From: Prauserella halophila | GTDB taxonomy: Bacteria; Actinomycetota; Actinomycetes; Mycobacteriales; Pseudonocardiaceae | Direction: 5' to 3' | NCBI RefSeq assembly: GCF_024171895.1 | Contig: NZ_JAMTCQ010000009.1 | Location: forward strand, 223,318-287,317 | Length of the DNA stretch: 64,000 bases | Shown: positions 16,967-26,657 of the stretch, piece by piece | How positions within the stretch are numbered: the first letter of the stretch is position 1 | Layout: every line of letters starts with the position of its first letter | Notes under the pieces: model-generated | The model's input: only the letters and a program-made list of their open reading frames with translations | The model's database searches: none | What the model was told of the DNA's origin: nothing | Position numbers and translations under genes: made by a program

Positions 16967-17938
16967 TCACCGATCACCGGGCGAGGTCGTCCCGAGTTCC
17001 CGGACGCGGTTCAGCCGCTCGTGCCACCAGCGCGTGGCTTCGGCGCCGGCCGGGTGGTCGGCGAACAGGTCCGGCTCCGGCGCCGTGTGCGGCACCGGGA
17101 GGAGACCGCCCACAGGGGAGAGCGGCGTGCTCGTCACGTCGGCCGTGAGCAGGCTCGCCGTTCCGAGTCCGCAGGCGAAGTCCAGCTCCGGCAACGCTCC
17201 GGCGAGCGCGAGCCCTGCGGCGAGGCCCACGCTGCTGTCGACCGCGGACGACACCACGCACGGCAGCCCGCACGCCTCGGCGACGTCGAGTGCCCGGCGC
17301 ACCCCGCCCAGCGGAGCGACCTTCAGCACCGCGACGTCGGCCGCGCCCGCCACGGCCACGTGCAGCGGATCCTCCGCCCGCCGGATCGACTCGTCCGCCG
17401 CGATCCGCACGCCGACCTTCCGCCGCAGTTCGGCGAGTTCGGGCACCGACGGGCACGGCTGCTCGGCGTACTCCAGTCCGCCCGCCGCACGATCCAGTGC
17501 GCCGAGGGCGACTACGGCGGTGTCGACGTCCCACGCCGCGTTCGCGTCGACGCGGATCGCCCCGCGGGGCCCCAGCGCGTCGCGGACGGCCTCCACCCGG
17601 GCGCAGTCGTCGGCGAGCGACGACCGCGGGTCGGCGACCTTGACCTTCGCCGTACGGCAGGCCGACGCGGTGACCAGTCGGTGCGCGTGCGCAGGCGGCA
17701 CCACCGGCACCGTCGTGTTGACCTCGACCGAGTCGCGTACCGGTGCCGGCCAGCCGTCCCGGCTCGCCTCGACGGCCGCCGCCAGCCACGGCAGGGATTC
17801 GGGGTCGTCGTAGTCGCGGAACGGGCCGAACTCGCCCCAGCCCGCCGGGCCGTGCAGCAGCATGCCCTCGCGCACGGTGATGCCGCGGAACCGGTTCCGT
17901 AGGGGCAGTGCGAACACGCCCGGCACGTCGGACCTCAT
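16967..17938 (-). CDS. menC: o-Succinylbenzoate synthase
   Basis: This enolase-superfamily enzyme dehydrates SHCHC to o-succinylbenzoate in menaquinone synthesis. Catalytic and metal-binding residues can be read in order: the lysine of TAKVKVAD, Asp in RVDANAAWD, Glu in EYAEQPC, Asp in IAADES, and the second lysine in AVLKVAPLGG. The protein is ~323 aa from the ATG at 17938. GTG codons at 17953 and 17968 in the same frame are alternatives with weak ribosome sites, so the start is uncertain by up to ten residues. No other men gene is next to it. Confidence 0.9.
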   Translation of the reverse strand: MRSDVPGVFALPLRNRFRGITVREGMLLHGPAGWGEFGPFRDYDDPESLPWLAAAVEASRDGWPAPVRDSVEVNTTVPVVPPAHAHRLVTASACRTAKVKVADPRSSLADDCARVEAVRDALGPRGAIRVDANAAWDVDTAVVALGALDRAAGGLEYAEQPCPSVPELAELRRKVGVRIAADESIRRAEDPLHVAVAGAADVAVLKVAPLGGVRRALDVAEACGLPCVVSSAVDSSVGLAAGLALAGALPELDFACGLGTASLLTADVTSTPLSPVGGLLPVPHTAPEPDLFADHPAGAEATRWWHERLNRVRELGTTSPGDR

Positions 17939-18050
17939 CGCCCTCTCGTTCACCGCCTTCTCGTTCACCGGGCCATTGTCCGCGCGCGTTTCGCCCGGCA
18001 CTCCGGCCGGGTACGCGCGAAAGTGACGCGATGCGAGAGGAGTGGTGGCT

Positions 18051-18623
18051 GTGACCGGCAGGCTCAGTGGCCGTCGAGTGGCTTTCCTGGTGGCGCCCGA
18101 GGGGGTCGAACAGGTCGAGTTGACCAGGCCGTGGAAGGCCGTCCAGGACGCCGAGGGCCTGCCCGAGCTGATCTCGTTCGAGTACGGCGACGTGCAGGCC
18201 TTCAACCACCTCGACAAGGCCGACGTGTTCCGCGCGGACAAAGCCGTCTCGGAGGCGTCGGTGGACGATTACCTCGGCCTCGTGCTGCCGGGCGGGGTAG
18301 CGAACCCGGACCTGCTCCGCACCGATCCGGCGTCGGTGCGGTTCGTGCGCGCGTTCGCCGACGCGGGCAAACCCGTCGCGGCGATCTGTCACGCTCCGTG
18401 GGCTCTCATCGACGCGGGCATCGCCGGCGGCCGGCGGCTGACGTCGTACCCGAGCCTGCAGACGGACCTGCGCAACGCCGGTGCCGAGTGGGTCGACGAC
18501 CAGGTCGTGGTCGACGGCAGGCTGGTGACGAGCCGCAACCCGAACGACCTGCCCGCGTTCTGCGAGCAACTGGTCGAACAGTTGGCGCAGCAGGCCGAAC
18601 AGGGGCACACCGCACCGGCGTGA
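18051..18623 (+). CDS. DJ-1/PfpI-family protein
   Basis: This ~190-aa class I glutamine-amidotransferase-like protein carries the nucleophile elbow AAICHAPW with its cysteine near residue 109 and the companion strand LTSYPSLQTDLRNAGAEW. The first strand is GRRVAFLVAPEGVEQVEL. Members act as glyoxalases, deglycases or stress proteins, and the E...C...H arrangement fits the PfpI subgroup. GAGAGGAG at 18035-18042 favours the GTG at 18051, while GTG codons at 18042 and 18045 overlap or crowd that site. It is divergent from menC with about 110 nt between starts. Confidence 0.88.
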   Translation: MTGRLSGRRVAFLVAPEGVEQVELTRPWKAVQDAEGLPELISFEYGDVQAFNHLDKADVFRADKAVSEASVDDYLGLVLPGGVANPDLLRTDPASVRFVRAFADAGKPVAAICHAPWALIDAGIAGGRRLTSYPSLQTDLRNAGAEWVDDQVVVDGRLVTSRNPNDLPAFCEQLVEQLAQQAEQGHTAPA

Positions 18624-18658
18624 CGAGCCTCGTCGCCACCGGGTCGTCGCCACCGGTC

Positions 18659-19450
18659 TCATTCCCACCAGAACGCCCACAGCCGCTCGCCGACGAGGCC
18701 GCGGGCCACGGCGCTCAGCGTGTCCGGCTGGGCCGTGAACTGATCGAGGCAGAAGGCGCGATGCTCGGCTGCGAGCAACTCGGCGCGGTTGCGGGTCTTC
18801 GGCGGTGCGGCGACCGAGAGGACCATCTCGTCGTAGCCGAGACGGATCAGTGTCGCGCCGAACCGGTCCTCCCAGCTGCGCAGCACCGTCGACACCAGTT
18901 CGGCGCGGTCGGTGGTGCGCAGCATGCCCTGCCAGCCCAGTGCGGCGGGCAGGTCCGCGGGCCTGCCGACTTCGGCGATGCCCAGCCGGTGGCTTCCGCT
19001 CGCGACGAGACGGGAGCCCGTGTTGCCTGCCTCGGCCAGCGGGTCGGACTTGCGCGGGGACCGCCGGGCCAGCCCGGGGAACTCGGCGCCGAACGGTTCC
19101 AGGCACGTGCCGTCGCAGCACGGCCCCCGCCACCAGGAACGGAGGGTTTCACCGGGGTCGCAACGGCCGATGAGGTGGTCGGTCGGCACGTCCCGGGGTC
19201 GGTCGTCGATCCAGTCCTGCCCAGCCGTTTCGAAGCGCAGGTCCCGGGGGATGAGCACGGGCCAGCGGCCGGTCTGTGGGAAGGCGGCCACGCAGGCCAG
19301 GTACAGGTCGGGGTCGGTGATCGGGTCGTCGGACACCCACAACGCCTGGTGCATGCGTCCCGGCGGCAGAGCGAGACGGTCGCCGGAGTGGGGGTCGGAG
19401 TGGGAGCCGGAGTGGTCGCCGGTCCGGTTGGCTGTGGTCGATGTGAACAT
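18659..19450 (-). CDS. DUF4253 domain protein
   Basis: The C-terminal ~110 residues fit the DUF4253 pattern: DLPAALGWQGM, then a VLRSWEDRFGATLIRLGYDEMVL block, then LLAAEHRAFCLDQ and the closing GERLWAFWWE. Function is unknown. I chose the ATG at 19450 (263 aa). It lacks a Shine-Dalgarno sequence, but TAGCGT stands 7 nt upstream in -10 position, suggesting a leaderless transcript. Upstream in-frame codons reaching 19546 look non-coding. It contains several Cys residues (RGPCCDGTCLEPF) near residue 118 that could bind metal. It converges with the DJ-1 gene and is separated from the helicase gene by about 170 nt before its start. Confidence 0.75.
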   Translation of the reverse strand: MFTSTTANRTGDHSGSHSDPHSGDRLALPPGRMHQALWVSDDPITDPDLYLACVAAFPQTGRWPVLIPRDLRFETAGQDWIDDRPRDVPTDHLIGRCDPGETLRSWWRGPCCDGTCLEPFGAEFPGLARRSPRKSDPLAEAGNTGSRLVASGSHRLGIAEVGRPADLPAALGWQGMLRTTDRAELVSTVLRSWEDRFGATLIRLGYDEMVLSVAAPPKTRNRAELLAAEHRAFCLDQFTAQPDTLSAVARGLVGERLWAFWWE

Positions 19451-19617
19451 GGCCCGAACGCTAGTTCGACCCACCGACAGTTTCGGGGGTGAGTGGAGAT
19501 CGTCCGCCGCAACCTCACTCGAACGGGTGATCGAACGAGTCGGCACGTGAACCCACGCCCGCGACCGAGCCGGAGGCGCCCACGGCCGAACCGGAGGCGC
19601 CCACGGGCGAACCGCGG

Positions 19618-21264
19618 TTACAGCGGGCGCAGCAGGTCGTCGGAGTCGATGATGCGGTAGGCGTAGCCCTGCTCGGCGAGGAAACGCTGCCGGTGGGCGG
19701 CGTAGTCGGTGTCGACCGTGTCGCGGGAGACGACGGAGTAGAAGTGCGCCTGCCGCCCGTCCTCCTTGGGGCGGAGCAGCCGCCCGAGCCGCTGCGCCTC
19801 CTCCTGCCGGGAGCCGAAGGTGCCCGACACCTGGATCGCGACCGTCGCCTCGGGCAGGTCGATCGAGAAGTTCGCGACCTTCGACACGACGAGCTTGTTG
19901 ATCTCGCCCTTCCGGAACCGGTCGAACAGCGCCTCGCGCTCCTTGTTCTTCGTCGAGCCCTGGATGATCGGGGCGTCAAGTGCCGCGCCGAGCTCTTCCA
20001 GCTGGTCGAGGTAGGCACCGATGATCAGCGTCGGTTCGCCCTCGTGCGCCTCGACGACGTTCTTGATCACCGCCGTCTTCGTGTGCGCCGTCGACGCGAG
20101 GCGGTAGCGCTCCTCCGCGTCGGCCGTCGCGTACGCCAGCCGTTCGCCCTCGGTGAGCGTCACGCGGACCTCGACGCAGTCGGCGGGGGCGATCCAGCCC
20201 TGTGCCTCGATGTCACGCCACGGCACGTCGAACCGCTTCGGTCCGATCAGTGAGAACACGTCGCCCTCGCGGCCGTCCTCGCGCACCAGCGTCGCCGTGA
20301 GGCCGAGGCGGCGACGGGACTGCAGGTCGGCGGTCATCCGGAACACCGGCGCGGGGAGCAGGTGCACCTCGTCGTACACGACAAGGCCCCAGTCGCGGGA
20401 GTCGAACAGCTCGAGGTGCTTGTACTCGCCCTTCGACTTGCGCGTGATGACCTGGTAGGTCGCGATCGTGACCGGGCGGATTTCCTTCTTCTCCCCGGAG
20501 TACTCGCCGATCTCGTCCTCGGTCAGCGACGTCCTGGCGACGAGTTCGCGCTTCCACTGCCTGCCGGCGACCGTGTTGGTCACCAGGATCAGCGTCGTCG
20601 CCTGTGCCTGCGCCATCGCGGCCGCGCCGACGAGCGTCTTGCCCGCACCGCACGGAAGTACGACGACGCCGGAGCCGCCCGCCCAGAACGAATCGGACGC
20701 CTGCCGCTGGTACTCGCGCAGCGCCCAGCCGTCCTCCTCGAGGGATATCGGATGCGCCTCGCCGTCGACATAGCCCGCGAGGTCCTCGGCGGGCCAGCCC
20801 ACCTTCAGCAGCGCCTGTTTGAGGCGGCCGCGCTCGGACGGGTGGACCGCCACGGTGTCCTCGTCGACCTGCACGCCCAGCATCGGCTTGATCTTCTTGC
20901 TGCGCTGGACCTCGGCGAGCACGGCACGGTCGGTCGTGGTCATCACCAGGCCGTGCGCGGGATCGCCGTGGATCTGCAGCCTGCCGTACCGGCCCATCGT
21001 GTCGACGATGTCGATCAGCAACGGCTGCGGAACGGGGAAGCGGGAGTAGGTGGTGAGGGCGTCCACCACCTGCTCGGCGTCGTGCCCGGCGGCCCGCGCG
21101 TTCCACAGCGCCAGCGGGGTGACGCGGTAGGTGTGCACGTGTTCGGGCGCGCGTTCCAGCTCCGCGAACGGTGCGATCGCGATCCGCGCGTCCGCTGCCC
21201 GGTCGTGGTCGACCTCGAGCAGCACGGTCTTGTCCGACTGGACGATCAGGGGGCCATCACTCAC
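19618..21264 (-). CDS. XPB/Ercc3-type DNA helicase
   Basis: This 548-aa superfamily 2 helicase related to eukaryotic and archaeal XPB opens DNA in an ATP-dependent manner. Residues 1-170 form the damage-recognition-like domain (opening SDGPLIVQSDKTVLLEVDH). Walker A PCGAGKT is near residue 203 and DEVH near 298; the XPB-specific RED motif appears in LTATLVREDGREGD; helicase C motifs include FSIDLPEATVAIQ and EEAQRLGRLLRP. The GTG at 21264 gives the family's N-terminus. It is the homologue of M. tuberculosis Rv0861c. There the next gene is the Rv0862c homologue, which here lies 15 kb away at 36.7-38.9 kb. A role in nucleotide-excision-like repair is inferred from the family. Confidence 0.93.
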   Translation of the reverse strand: MSDGPLIVQSDKTVLLEVDHDRAADARIAIAPFAELERAPEHVHTYRVTPLALWNARAAGHDAEQVVDALTTYSRFPVPQPLLIDIVDTMGRYGRLQIHGDPAHGLVMTTTDRAVLAEVQRSKKIKPMLGVQVDEDTVAVHPSERGRLKQALLKVGWPAEDLAGYVDGEAHPISLEEDGWALREYQRQASDSFWAGGSGVVVLPCGAGKTLVGAAAMAQAQATTLILVTNTVAGRQWKRELVARTSLTEDEIGEYSGEKKEIRPVTIATYQVITRKSKGEYKHLELFDSRDWGLVVYDEVHLLPAPVFRMTADLQSRRRLGLTATLVREDGREGDVFSLIGPKRFDVPWRDIEAQGWIAPADCVEVRVTLTEGERLAYATADAEERYRLASTAHTKTAVIKNVVEAHEGEPTLIIGAYLDQLEELGAALDAPIIQGSTKNKEREALFDRFRKGEINKLVVSKVANFSIDLPEATVAIQVSGTFGSRQEEAQRLGRLLRPKEDGRQAHFYSVVSRDTVDTDYAAHRQRFLAEQGYAYRIIDSDDLLRPL

Positions 21265-21454
21265 GCCTCCCTTTATACGTTCCGTTCGCGGGCGGTTGGG
21301 CCGTCCGGTGGTCAGCGCGCCCTCATACTGGAGCTTGACGCCCCGGCGCAATACCATCGCCGGGACGTCATGCTGGCTACCGCCGGTGTTGGTCCCGGCC
21401 GCCCCACGGTGGCTACGATCCGAGTGTCTTTCGCGCTGATATGAAGGAAGTCCG

Positions 21455-24400
21455 TTGCCCCGTCGCAGCCACGCCCCCCGGGACGAAGCGGCGGACATCC
21501 AGCGATCGGGCGGACGCTGGCGGTTGCGCAACTGGCGCCTGCGAACGCGCCTGCTCGCCGCTCTCTTCGTCCCCGTGCTGGCGATGCTGGGTTTCGCGGG
21601 GCTGCGCGTCGAGTCGAATCTGTCGCAGGCCGATGACTACGCCGCGGCGACCGAGCGCGTCCGGGTCGACGACACCGTCGCGAACCTCGTCCACGAGTTG
21701 CAGCGCGAGCGCGACCTGACCGTGCGGTACGTCGCGGGCGGACGCCAGGGGCAGCCCGTCGAGGTGCTCCGGCAGCGGGACCGGGTCGACGGTGCCCGGG
21801 GCGAATTCGAGAAGGCGCTCACCGCTGCCCGGCCCGAGCTGCCCGACCAGGCCGTCGAGGATTTCCGGCAGTGGGAGCGCCGCCTGGAGGGGCTGGCGGA
21901 CGCGCGCTATGCGGGTCAGCATTCGTCACAACCCGCAGGGCAGGTGCTGGCCGCCTACAACGAGTTCGTCGCAGGACTGCTCGACATCGGAGGGCAGGCC
22001 GCGGTCGACACCCCGGACCGGGAACTGGCGCGCACCTACCTGGCCGCCGCGTCGGTGGCGCGGGTGAAGGACGCGCTGTCGATCCGCAGGGCGCTCGTCG
22101 GCGAGGCCCTCGCCTCGCGTGCGGTGAACCCGGCCCTGACGCGTGCGCTCGCGGGCGCCGACGCGCAGGTCGCGGATGAGCGGCACAACCACGCCGAGTT
22201 CGCGACCCCGGACCAGCGGCGGTTGCTCGACGAGGAGCTGACCCCGCTCGTCGACGCCACGTCGGGAACCGTCACCGCGGTGCTCGACGGCGACCCGTCG
22301 GCCGATCCGGCGACCTGGGACCGGCAGGCCACCCAGGCCGTCGACGCGGCCAAACGGGTGGAGGACGCGCTGCGGGAGGACGTACGCGACCGATCGTCGG
22401 CGCTGGCGTCGGAAGCGCGGTCGGACGCCCTGATCGACGGTGCCGTGATCCTCGGTGTGCTGCTGCTCGCCGGCCTGCTCGCGGTCGCGATCACGCGGTC
22501 CCTGCTGCGGCCGTTGCGGACGCTGCGCACCAGTGCGCTCGACGTCGCCCATTACCGGCTGCCGGAAGCGGTCAAGGGCATCCTGGCCGACCCGGACCCG
22601 CGACCGGAGGATGCGCATCGCCGGTCCGTCGAACCCGTCCGCGTGTACAGCAGGGAGGAGCTCGGCCAGGTGGCACGGGCCTTCGACGCCGTCCACGGCC
22701 AGGCGGTGCGGCTCGCGGGGGAGCAGGCGATGCTGCGGGAGAACGTCAACTCGATGTTCGTTAACCTCTCGCGCCGCAGTCAGGATCTCGTCGAACGGCA
22801 GCTCACGGTGCTCGACCGGATGGAGGAGCACGAACAGGACCCCGACGTCCTCGGCGGGCTGTTCGAGCTCGACCACCTCGCCACGCGGATGCGCCGCAAC
22901 AGCGAGAACCTGCTCGTCCTGGCAGGGCAGGACGTCGGCAGGCCGTTGCCGGGCGCCGTCGCGGCCGAGGAGATCATGGGCGCCGCGTTGTCCGAGGTCG
23001 AGCACTACCAGCGCATCAGCGTCGCGGCGACCCCGCAGATCGGTGTCCGGGGCGAGATCGTCGGCGACCTCGTGCACGTGATCTCCGAGTTGTTCGAGAA
23101 CGCCACCGACTACTCGCCGGACGACTCGCCCGTGTCGGTCGTCAGCGCCGTCACCCAGGACGGCGAGTGGCGGATCGACATCACCGACCGCGGTGCAGGC
23201 ATGCCGGAGACGGAGATCCGCAGGGCGAACGTACGCCTGTCCGAGGTGCCGGACGTCGACGTCGAGGTGTCGCGGCGGATGGGGCTCTACGTCGTCGCGC
23301 GGCTGGCCAGGCAGCACGACATTCGCGTGTGGCTGTCGGCTGCGGATCTGATGGGCCTGACCGCGACGGTCGTCGTGCCCGCGGCACTCGTGCGACAGGC
23401 GGATTCGTCGCCGCGGGAGTCGCCGGTCGCGCTCGAATCGGCGACCGGCGAGGAGGAGCCTGCGCAACAGGGGCCGCCGTCGTCGGTCGTGTTCCGGCCG
23501 GAGCCGCAGCGTCGTCCGGCGACGGCGCTGCCCTCGGAACCCGAACCGTCCGAACCACTCGCAGCCGCGGACGAACCCGTGGACGGCCCGGCGAGTGCGC
23601 CGGTGAGCAAGCGCGCGCCCGGGCAGGGGTCCGTGCGGGAGCAGCCCGTCGCCGAACTGTTCGCCGATCCCTATGCCGGCGCGGACACGTTCACCAGGCC
23701 GGTTCCGGAACCGGCCCCGGCTCCGGTGTCACCACCGGGGCCGGAGCCGGAGCAGGAATCGGAACCGGGACCGGGGCCGGAGTTGGCATTGGAGCCGAAG
23801 CCGGAGCCGGAGCAGGAGCCCGAACGGGAGCCGGCGGTCGAGTCGGCGATCGAACCGGATACCGCGGCGGCATCCGGCGTTCCGGCCGGCCCGGGGATCA
23901 CCGACGGGGCGGAGCCTGCTCCGGTGTTGCCGCGGCGCAGACCCGCGGTGTCGGAGGTGCTGTCCGAGGGCGGGGACGAGTCCGCCGCGCCTGCGGGGGC
24001 CGAGCATGCCGACCATGCCGAGGGTGCCGACCGCGCTGAGCATGCCGACCGCGTTGAGCGTGTGAAGGCTCCACCGGAGATCGGGGACATCGACAACACC
24101 GGGAACATCGGGCACACCGGGGACGTCGAGGACACCGCCGGGTACGCAGAGGATGCGGGCGGGGCCGGCGAGGGCGGTCTTTCCGGTGCCGGGCCCGCCG
24201 ATGCCGTGAGCGCCGAGCGGCCCGTACAGCCGCGACGGCCGGTGCGGCGTCCCGGCGCCGCGCCCGCCGCGGACGAGTCGCTCACCGAGGAAATTCCCCG
24301 CATCGTGGGCGTTCCCGACTCGGGGCGTGCCGCGGTCTTCGGCAGGCGCGAGGCGGACTGGGACGAGGACCCGGACGCCGCGTCCGCCGCGGCACACCCA

Positions 24401-25612
24401 CCGGTGCCGGAGTCGGCTGCCGAGGTCACGGACGGACCGACCGCGCCCATTCCGGTGGTCGGCTCACTCGAGGCGGCCACGGAGACGGCTGCCGGATCGA
24501 CCGCAGCCACTGCAACGTCCGCTGCGACGTCCGCTGCGAACCCGCCCGCGACCGAGCCCGATGTGGTCGCAGGCATTCCCACCGGGGCCCGGATCGACGA
24601 GGTGGCCCCGGCCCGCGGCGAGAGTCCCGGCGACGGGCCGGCTGCGGAGCGTGTGGCACGCCCGCCCAGGGAGCCGGAGTCCGGACCGGCCGAGCAGACC
24701 GATGTGTCGGGGTGGGGGCCCGGTCCCACCTGGCCCATGCGCGACGGCGACGAACCGACTGCGACACCCCGATCGCGGCCCGAACCCCGGCCACAGCCCG
24801 CGGCCCGGCCACAGCCCGAACCCCGATCGCAGCCTGCGGCCCGGCCACAGCCCGAGCCCCGACCCCGGCCCGAGTCCGAGCCCCGACCCCGGCCCGAGTC
24901 CCAGCCCCAGTCCCAGCCCCAGCCACGACCTGCGCCGATCTCTCCCAGGGAATCGGAACCGGCGCTCGGTGACGACGCGCCCACCGACCGGATGGCGATC
25001 TATCACCGGCTCATGACGCGGTGGTTCGAACCGGGTGGCGACGACCAGGACTGGCCCGTCGAGCCTGCCGGTTACAACGGCTCCGGTCAGGGCGGTGGCC
25101 CCGGCCGGAGCGACTCGCCCCGCAACGGTGCCGAACCCGGCAGGTGGCACCGCAACGGTGACGGACGTGCCGTGCCCGGCGAGGGCGCCGAACCGCACCC
25201 GGCCGGGCCTGCCGGCTTCGGACCGGGCGGCGCTGGACAGGGTGGCTACGGACAGGGTGGCTACGGACAGGGCGGCGCCGGACAGAGCCACCCCGGTCAG
25301 GGCGGCTTCGGACAGGGCGGCTTCGGACAGGGCGCTGCCGAGCGCAACGGCACGGGACCCGCCGGCACCGATCCGGACCGGACGAACGCCGACGGGACCA
25401 CTGCCGAGGGGGCGACCGCCGACCGCGCAGCGGCCGACGGGACCGCCGGGACCACTGCGGGGCAGTCCGGTCACCGCAACGGGAACGACACCGACGGGGG
25501 CCGGCCGCGGCTGCAGTCGACGTTCATCGACCGGTCGCCCGAGGCGATCCGCGATCGGATGTCGGGACTGCAACAGGCCACGGCCCGCGCCAGGCACGCT
25601 CGCAGCCGCTGA
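21455..25612 (+). CDS. Orphan CvnA-like NIT-domain sensor ATPase
   Basis: This 1385-aa protein starts at a TTG with GAAGGAAG just upstream. Transmembrane helices lie near residues 32-50 and 326-350, bracketing an extracytoplasmic NIT (nitrate/nitrite-sensing) domain. HAMP-like and helical segments follow, including LFELDHLATRMRRNSENLLVL, then a histidine-kinase-type ATPase domain with N box ELFENATDYS near residue 545, G1 DRGAGM and G2 RRMGLYVVARLA. There is no conventional phospho-accepting H-box, as in conservon CvnA proteins. Residues ~650-1340 are low complexity (Pro-Glu, Arg-Pro-Gln and GQGGYGQGG repeats). The last 30 residues (STFIDRSPEAIRDRMSGLQQ...) look conserved. No cvnBCD follows, so it may signal through the conservon at 29.9-36.7 kb. 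Confidence 0.88.
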   Translation: MPRRSHAPRDEAADIQRSGGRWRLRNWRLRTRLLAALFVPVLAMLGFAGLRVESNLSQADDYAAATERVRVDDTVANLVHELQRERDLTVRYVAGGRQGQPVEVLRQRDRVDGARGEFEKALTAARPELPDQAVEDFRQWERRLEGLADARYAGQHSSQPAGQVLAAYNEFVAGLLDIGGQAAVDTPDRELARTYLAAASVARVKDALSIRRALVGEALASRAVNPALTRALAGADAQVADERHNHAEFATPDQRRLLDEELTPLVDATSGTVTAVLDGDPSADPATWDRQATQAVDAAKRVEDALREDVRDRSSALASEARSDALIDGAVILGVLLLAGLLAVAITRSLLRPLRTLRTSALDVAHYRLPEAVKGILADPDPRPEDAHRRSVEPVRVYSREELGQVARAFDAVHGQAVRLAGEQAMLRENVNSMFVNLSRRSQDLVERQLTVLDRMEEHEQDPDVLGGLFELDHLATRMRRNSENLLVLAGQDVGRPLPGAVAAEEIMGAALSEVEHYQRISVAATPQIGVRGEIVGDLVHVISELFENATDYSPDDSPVSVVSAVTQDGEWRIDITDRGAGMPETEIRRANVRLSEVPDVDVEVSRRMGLYVVARLARQHDIRVWLSAADLMGLTATVVVPAALVRQADSSPRESPVALESATGEEEPAQQGPPSSVVFRPEPQRRPATALPSEPEPSEPLAAADEPVDGPASAPVSKRAPGQGSVREQPVAELFADPYAGADTFTRPVPEPAPAPVSPPGPEPEQESEPGPGPELALEPKPEPEQEPEREPAVESAIEPDTAAASGVPAGPGITDGAEPAPVLPRRRPAVSEVLSEGGDESAAPAGAEHADHAEGADRAEHADRVERVKAPPEIGDIDNTGNIGHTGDVEDTAGYAEDAGGAGEGGLSGAGPADAVSAERPVQPRRPVRRPGAAPAADESLTEEIPRIVGVPDSGRAAVFGRREADWDEDPDAASAAAHPPVPESAAEVTDGPTAPIPVVGSLEAATETAAGSTAATATSAATSAANPPATEPDVVAGIPTGARIDEVAPARGESPGDGPAAERVARPPREPESGPAEQTDVSGWGPGPTWPMRDGDEPTATPRSRPEPRPQPAARPQPEPRSQPAARPQPEPRPRPESEPRPRPESQPQSQPQPRPAPISPRESEPALGDDAPTDRMAIYHRLMTRWFEPGGDDQDWPVEPAGYNGSGQGGGPGRSDSPRNGAEPGRWHRNGDGRAVPGEGAEPHPAGPAGFGPGGAGQGGYGQGGYGQGGAGQSHPGQGGFGQGGFGQGAAERNGTGPAGTDPDRTNADGTTAEGATADRAAADGTAGTTAGQSGHRNGNDTDGGRPRLQSTFIDRSPEAIRDRMSGLQQATARARHARSR

Positions 25613-25711
25613 GCCCTGGCTCACCCGGAAGGCGCACACGGCTCGCGTTCGGCACCGACCTCGACACCGATACCGGCCTCGGCTTCGACACCGCCACCGG
25701 CGCGGTGCCGG

Positions 25712-26599
25712 TCAGCTCCGCGCGGCGGCCTCCGCGGTATCCGCAGTCCCCGCGGTATCCCCCGTCTCGACGGTCGTGGTCCCGGGTCCGGATTCCGCTG
25801 TCGCGGGATCCGGTTCGCCGGGGCGCTGCACCTGCGGGCTCTGCAGCAGGCGCGCGACCTCGCCGCGCAGGGATACGAACCGCTCGGACTCGCGGGTCGT
25901 GATCTGGTTGCGTTCGGCCGGCAGGTCGATGGTCAGATCCGCGACGATCGAGGCGGGCGATTTCGACAGCACCAGCACCCGGTCGGCGAGGTAGACGCTC
26001 TCGTCGATGTCGTGCGTGACCAGCAGGATCGTGCTGCCCAGGTCGCGCTGCACCCGGCGGGTCAGGTCCTCCAGTTCGCCGCGGGTCTGCGCGTCGACCG
26101 ACGCGAACGGCTCGTCCATCAGCAGCAGTGCAGGCCTGCTCACCAGCGCCCGCGCGATCGACACGCGCTGCTGCATCCCGCCGGAGAGCTGCCATGGGTA
26201 CTTCTTGCCGACTCCGGACAGGCCCACCGATTCGAGGACCTCGGCAGCGCGCTGTGAGCGCTCGGCCTTCGACACCTTCTGCCAGCGCAGCGGGAACTCG
26301 ACGTTCTTCGCCACGGTCAGCCAGGGGAACAGCGAACGGCTGTAGTCCTGGAACACGACGGCGAGGTCGCCCGGCACGCCCGACACCTCGTCGCCGTGCA
26401 GCCGGACGGAACCACCCGTCGCGGGAATGAGCCCGGAGATGCAGCGCAGCAGGGTCGACTTGCCGCAGCCGGACGGGCCGACGATGCACGCCAGCTGCCC
26501 GGATTCGATGGTGAACGCCAGGTCCCGCACGGCGACGTGCGCGCGCTCACCCTGGCCGTACTGGTGGGTGAGGCCGGAAACCTCGAGCATGGTCGGCAC
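25712..26599 (-). CDS. ABC transporter ATPase, nitrate/sulfonate/taurine type
   Basis: This 295-aa ATPase of the SsuB/TauB/NrtD group has Walker A GPSGCGKST near residue 43, Q-loop VFQDYSRSLFPW, signature LSGGMQQRVSIARAL, Walker B LLLMDEPFASVD and H-loop VTHDIDESVYLADRV. The last ~45 residues are a Thr/Ala/Pro-rich tail. GTG at 26599 has GGAGG at good distance; the ATG three codons in is an alternative. It energises import through the two permeases and binding lipoprotein encoded upstream on the same strand, and is the last gene of that operon. The substrate class (nitrate, sulfonates, taurine, thiamine precursors) cannot be narrowed from the ATPase. Confidence 0.92.
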   Translation of the reverse strand: MPTMLEVSGLTHQYGQGERAHVAVRDLAFTIESGQLACIVGPSGCGKSTLLRCISGLIPATGGSVRLHGDEVSGVPGDLAVVFQDYSRSLFPWLTVAKNVEFPLRWQKVSKAERSQRAAEVLESVGLSGVGKKYPWQLSGGMQQRVSIARALVSRPALLLMDEPFASVDAQTRGELEDLTRRVQRDLGSTILLVTHDIDESVYLADRVLVLSKSPASIVADLTIDLPAERNQITTRESERFVSLRGEVARLLQSPQVQRPGEPDPATAESGPGTTTVETGDTAGTADTAEAAARS

Positions 26600-26657
26600 G
26601 GTCAGCCTCCTACGGGCGCGTCACAGGTCGGGGTCAGGGGGCGGACGCCGCGGAGTC